Positions 13,596-15,231 of a stretch of 15,231 bases of DNA are shown here, piece by piece (the stretch's first letter is position 1; the number at the start of each line of letters is the position of its first letter). A program made the position numbers and the translations under genes. Below the pieces are notes generated by a model. That model was not told the origin of the DNA. It saw only the letters and a list, made by a program, of their open reading frames with translations, and ran no database searches. Source of the stretch: JACDAN01 sp035707105 (lineage in GTDB: Bacteria > Actinomycetota > Thermoleophilia > Gaiellales > Gaiellaceae); the NCBI GenBank assembly GCA_035707105.1, contig DASSUI010000081.1, positions 1-15,231 on the forward strand, read 5' to 3'.

Positions 13596-13757
13596 ATGGC
13601 AACTGGCGTAAGAGTGGGAATCACCCTCGCGTGCACGGAGTGCAGGCGTCGCAACTATCAGACCGAAAAGTCGAAGCGGAACACCCCGGACCGCTTCGAG
13701 GCGAAGAAGTACTGCCGCTGGTGCGGCAGGCACACGACGCATCGGGAGACTCGCTAG
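13596..13757 (+). CDS. rpmG: 50S ribosomal protein L33
   Basis: A 53-residue protein, MATGVRVGITLACTECRRRN continuing to YQTEKSKRNTPDRFEAKKYC and a basic end. It is the zinc-ribbon (C+) form of L33, with Cys13/Cys16 and Cys40/Cys43 as the four ligands and the family's N-x-P-D/E-R-x-E-x-K-K-Y-C core. L33 sits near the E site of the large ribosomal subunit. The usual length is 49-55 residues. The gene lies 28 bp after tRNA-Met and 3 bp before secE. Purine-rich AGAGGA (13578-13583) and GAGGA (13590-13594) precede the ATG. Actinobacteria often carry both C+ and C- paralogues with zinc-dependent switching; only this one is visible here. Confidence 0.96.
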   Translation: MATGVRVGITLACTECRRRNYQTEKSKRNTPDRFEAKKYCRWCGRHTTHRETR

Positions 13758-13760
13758 CCC

Positions 13761-14114
13761 ATGGCCAGGAGCACGCGGCAGCAGCGCCGCCGGAACCGCC
13801 AGAAGCAGCAGCCGCAGCAGGCGGACGGCCAGCAGCAGGGCGTCGCGCAGCGAGCGCGCAGCCGGCAGGCCGCGGTCCGTCCGGCCGCGCAGCCGCCGAA
13901 GACCCAGACGGGACGCCGTGGGGGCGGCGGTGGCAGCCGCCGGTTCATCGCCGAGTGCTGGGCCGAGCTGAAGAAGGTCGACTGGCCGGGGCAGCGCCAG
14001 GTCATGACCGGCACGATCGTCGTGATCATCGCCTGCGCCATCGTGGGCACGTACCTCTGGATTGCCGATCAGATCTTCCAGCCGCTCGTCGAGCGCATCC
14101 TGCTCGGACGCTAG
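13761..14114 (+). CDS. secE: Preprotein translocase subunit SecE with Gln/Arg-rich N-terminal extension
   Basis: 117 residues. The C-terminal half is a standard single-helix SecE: an amphipathic segment FIAECWAELKKVDWPGQRQV (62-81) with the conserved E-L-x-K-V-x-W-P core, then a membrane helix at about 82-104 and a short periplasmic tail. SecE clamps SecY in the Sec translocon. The first 60 residues are low-complexity, rich in Gln, Arg and Ala with a run of five glycines (54-58), and are probably disordered; actinobacterial SecE proteins often carry such basic extensions. ATG at 13761 is 3 bp after the rpmG stop, and the gene is followed 10 bp later by nusG, the near-universal secE-nusG order. 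Confidence 0.96.
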   Translation: MARSTRQQRRRNRQKQQPQQADGQQQGVAQRARSRQAAVRPAAQPPKTQTGRRGGGGGSRRFIAECWAELKKVDWPGQRQVMTGTIVVIIACAIVGTYLWIADQIFQPLVERILLGR

Positions 14115-14124
14115 AGAGCCGCCG

Positions 14125-14655
14125 ATGTTTCGCTGGTACGTGATCAACACCTACTCGGGGCACGAGAACAAGGTCAAGACGAACCTCGAGCACCGCATCG
14201 TCTCGATGAACCAGGGGCCGCGCTTCCGCCGCGTCGTCGTCCCGACCGAGCAGGTGATCGAGACGAAGGACGGTCAGAAGGTGCAGGCCGAGAAGCGCGT
14301 GCTGCCCGGCTACGTCCTCGTGAACATGGACCTGAACGACGACGCCTGGGGCGTCGTCAAGAACACGCCCGGGGTGACCGGGTTCGTCGGCGCGGCCGGC
14401 AAGCCGATCCCGCTCTCGCAGCCGGAGGTCGACCGGATTCTCCGCACCGGCGCCGTCACCGGCGAGCGCCCGCGCGCCCAGGTCGAGTTCTCGCTCGGCG
14501 AGTCGGTGAAGGTAACCTCCGGCCCGCTCTCGGACTTCGACGGCGAGATCGTCGACGTCCAGCCGGACTCCCAGAAGCTCAAGGTGCTCGTCGACATCTT
14601 CGAGCGGCAGGTGCCGGTGGAGCTCGGATTCGACCAGGTGAAGAAGATCGACTAA
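14125..14655 (+). CDS. nusG: Transcription termination/antitermination protein NusG
   Basis: 176 residues. The NGN domain (about 1-100) opens MFRWYVINTYSGHENKVKTN and includes EKRVLPGYVLVNMDL (56-70) and NTPGVTGFVG (80-89). The KOW domain (about 120-176) carries GESVKVTSGPLSDFDGEIVD (125-144) and ends in ELGFDQVKKID. NusG binds RNA polymerase, promotes elongation and links it to Rho or to ribosomal protein S10. The frame extends upstream to 14062, but that part overlaps secE and lacks the family pattern, so ATG 14125 is chosen. The TAA stop overlaps the ATG of a 55-codon frame as TAATG. In most bacteria rplK follows directly; here a 166-bp structured segment intervenes. Confidence 0.97.
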   Translation: MFRWYVINTYSGHENKVKTNLEHRIVSMNQGPRFRRVVVPTEQVIETKDGQKVQAEKRVLPGYVLVNMDLNDDAWGVVKNTPGVTGFVGAAGKPIPLSQPEVDRILRTGAVTGERPRAQVEFSLGESVKVTSGPLSDFDGEIVDVQPDSQKLKVLVDIFERQVPVELGFDQVKKID

Positions 14656-14822
14656 TGGCGACCACCATCCATCCATCTCGTACTTCCTGGCGCGCTGCAA
14701 AGCGGCGCCATGCGTCGTCCTCAGTCGCGCCCGTAGCCTACGGCTACGAACACTCCCTGCGTCCTAGCCTGGCTTGCCTTCCACGGCCAGGAAGCACGAT
14801 CTGGCTGGACGGTGATCGCTGA
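14655..14822 (+). CDS. Doubtful 55-codon frame bridging nusG and rplK
   Basis: An open frame begins at ATG 14655-14657, sharing its A with the nusG TAA stop (TAATG), and ends at TGA 14820-14822, sharing its A with the rplK ATG (TGATG). The product would start MATTIHPSRTSWRAAKRRHA and continue through SSSVAPVAYGYEHSLRPSLA, with no domain I recognise. The whole frame lies across the palindromic element, and its composition is unlike the neighbouring genes, so it may be only the repeat's translation. The exact overlaps at both ends would nevertheless let ribosomes pass from nusG to rplK without a break. Listed at low confidence because the junctions are clear while the coding nature is not. Confidence 0.25.
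   Translation: MATTIHPSRTSWRAAKRRHASSSVAPVAYGYEHSLRPSLACLPRPGSTIWLDGDR
14673..14804. repeat. Nested palindromic element between nusG and rplK
   Basis: The outer arms CCATCTCGTACTTCCTGGC (14673-14691) and GCCAGGAAGCACGATCTGG (14786-14804) are inverted copies matching at 16 of 19 positions. Inside are a hairpin GGCGCGCT-GCAA-AGCG(G)CGCC (14689-14709, GNRA-type loop) and a perfect 7-bp hairpin CGTAGCC-TAC-GGCTACG (14732-14748). A second CCTGGC at 14768-14773 can pair with the same GCCAGG (14786-14791) as the left arm does, so two foldings compete. This looks like a dispersed intergenic palindromic repeat or small non-autonomous element. A cis-regulatory leader for rplK is the alternative. Confidence 0.6.
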
Positions 14823-15231
14823 TGGCCAAGAAGGTTCTGACACTCATCAAGTTGCAGATCCCGGGCGGGCAGGCGAACCCTGCTCCTCCGGTCGGCCCTG
14901 CGCTCGGGCAGCACGGCGTGAACATCATGGAGTTCTGCAAGGCGTTCAACGCCCAGACGCAGCAGGAGAACGGCCGCATCATCCCGGTCGAGATCACGGT
15001 CTACGAGGATCGCTCGTTCGACTTCATCACGAAGACGCCGCCGGCCGCCGTCCTCATCAAGGAGGCGCTGCGCGTCGAGAAGGGGTCCGGCGAGCCGAAC
15101 CGTGAGAAGGTCGGCCGGCTCACGCGTGACCAGGTCCGCCAGATCGCCGAGACGAAGATGCCCGACCTGAATGCGCGCGATCTCGCGCACCTGGTCGCGC
15201 GTGACCTTGCCGATCTTGTCCTTGTGGGGGA
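14822..15231 (+). CDS. rplK: 50S ribosomal protein L11, authentic to about residue 121, then chimeric
   Basis: L11 binds 23S rRNA in the GTPase-associated centre. The N-terminal domain is typical: MAKKVLTLIKLQIPGGQANP, then APPVGPALGQHGVNIMEFCK, FNAQTQ and IIPVEITVYEDRSFDFITKT. The C-terminal rRNA-binding domain continues PPAAVLIKEALRVEKGSGEP, then REKVGRLTRDQVRQIAETKM and PDLNARDL (residue 121). After that the expected A-x-x-I-I-x-G-T-A-R-S-M-G-I end is missing; the sequence reads AHLVARDLADLVLVG with the frame open to the window edge. Those last 50 bases or so are homologous to L11 on the opposite strand. The start ATG 14822 overlaps the TGA of the 55-codon frame; GGACGG (14807-14812) is a weak ribosome site. 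Confidence 0.9.
   Translation, partial: MAKKVLTLIKLQIPGGQANPAPPVGPALGQHGVNIMEFCKAFNAQTQQENGRIIPVEITVYEDRSFDFITKTPPAAVLIKEALRVEKGSGEPNREKVGRLTRDQVRQIAETKMPDLNARDLAHLVARDLADLVLVG
15177..15231 (-). pseudogene. Inverted fragment of a second, different rplK allele
   Basis: Read from 15229 towards 15177 on the minus strand, the sequence encodes PHKDKIGKVTRDQVREIA. The plus-strand L11 at residues 92-109 reads PNREKVGRLTRDQVRQIA: 11 of 18 residues are identical and most of the rest are conservative changes, with different codons. The two L11 pieces meet head-on at a short shared stretch around 15177-15184 (GCGATCTC), next to inverted GCGCGA / TCGCGC arms. This is best explained as a chimeric join to another genome at a contig end. 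Confidence 0.75.

Noticed and set aside
14062..14124. Longer nusG start inside secE
   Set aside because: The extra 21 residues are Ser/Arg-rich and unlike NusG; MFRWYVINTYSG at 14125 is the family-typical start.
13527..14150. Minus-strand frame opposite tRNA-Met, rpmG and secE
   Set aside because: Antisense to a tRNA and two clear housekeeping genes.
1..15231. CRISPR arrays, insertion sequences, prophage genes and rRNA genes
   Set aside because: No regularly spaced direct repeats, transposase or integrase motifs, phage structural proteins or rRNA sequence were seen.

Overview
This window is high-GC bacterial DNA with strongly GC-biased third codon positions. It most resembles the Actinomycetota, perhaps a deep lineage such as Thermoleophilia (Gaiellales or Solirubrobacterales). 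That placement is an inference from GC content, -10 boxes of the form TANNNT placed 6-8 nt before start codons, a YkuD L,D-transpeptidase with a YoaR-like front end, a DUF2277 gene, and the order tRNA-Met / rpmG / secE / nusG / rplK. No phylogenetic marker was tested.

Layout. The left edge (1-137, minus) holds the start of a LuxR-type HTH regulator with a perfect 14-bp palindrome at its promoter. A weakly coding 400-bp gap that may contain gene debris follows, then a small two-helix membrane protein (537-872, plus). Next comes a minus-strand block read from about 11377 down to 888: hydantoinase/oxoprolinase subunits A and B, one ABC ATPase, six ABC-2 permease genes, a DUF2277 protein and a berberine-bridge-type FAD oxidoreductase. 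Divergent from the hydantoinase genes, on the plus strand, lie an AlkA-like HhH-GPD DNA glycosylase and an exported L,D-transpeptidase. A small zinc-ribbon gene (minus) and a tRNA-Met then precede the housekeeping cluster rpmG-secE-nusG-rplK.

The most unusual part is the ABC locus at 2535-8158. A single DrrA/NatA-type ATPase is followed by three consecutive copies of a two-permease cassette (256 aa + about 262 aa). Every junction is a 4-bp start/stop overlap (ATGA or GTGA), so the seven genes look translationally coupled. The middle copy has a one-base deletion that splits its first permease, although the gene length (770 bp against 771 bp in both sister copies) shows exactly what was lost. 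HyuA and HyuB are coupled by the same kind of overlap, and HyuB ends 10 bp before the ATPase, so all nine genes could form one transcript. A second possible promoter lies directly before the ATPase. The exporter's substrate cannot be told from sequence.

The right end is also unusual. A nested palindromic element of about 130 bp separates nusG from rplK, and it carries a 55-codon frame that overlaps the nusG stop and the rplK start. The last 50 bases or so of the window are not the normal end of rplK. They read on the opposite strand as a different L11 allele, joined head-on through a short microhomology, which most likely marks a chimeric contig end.
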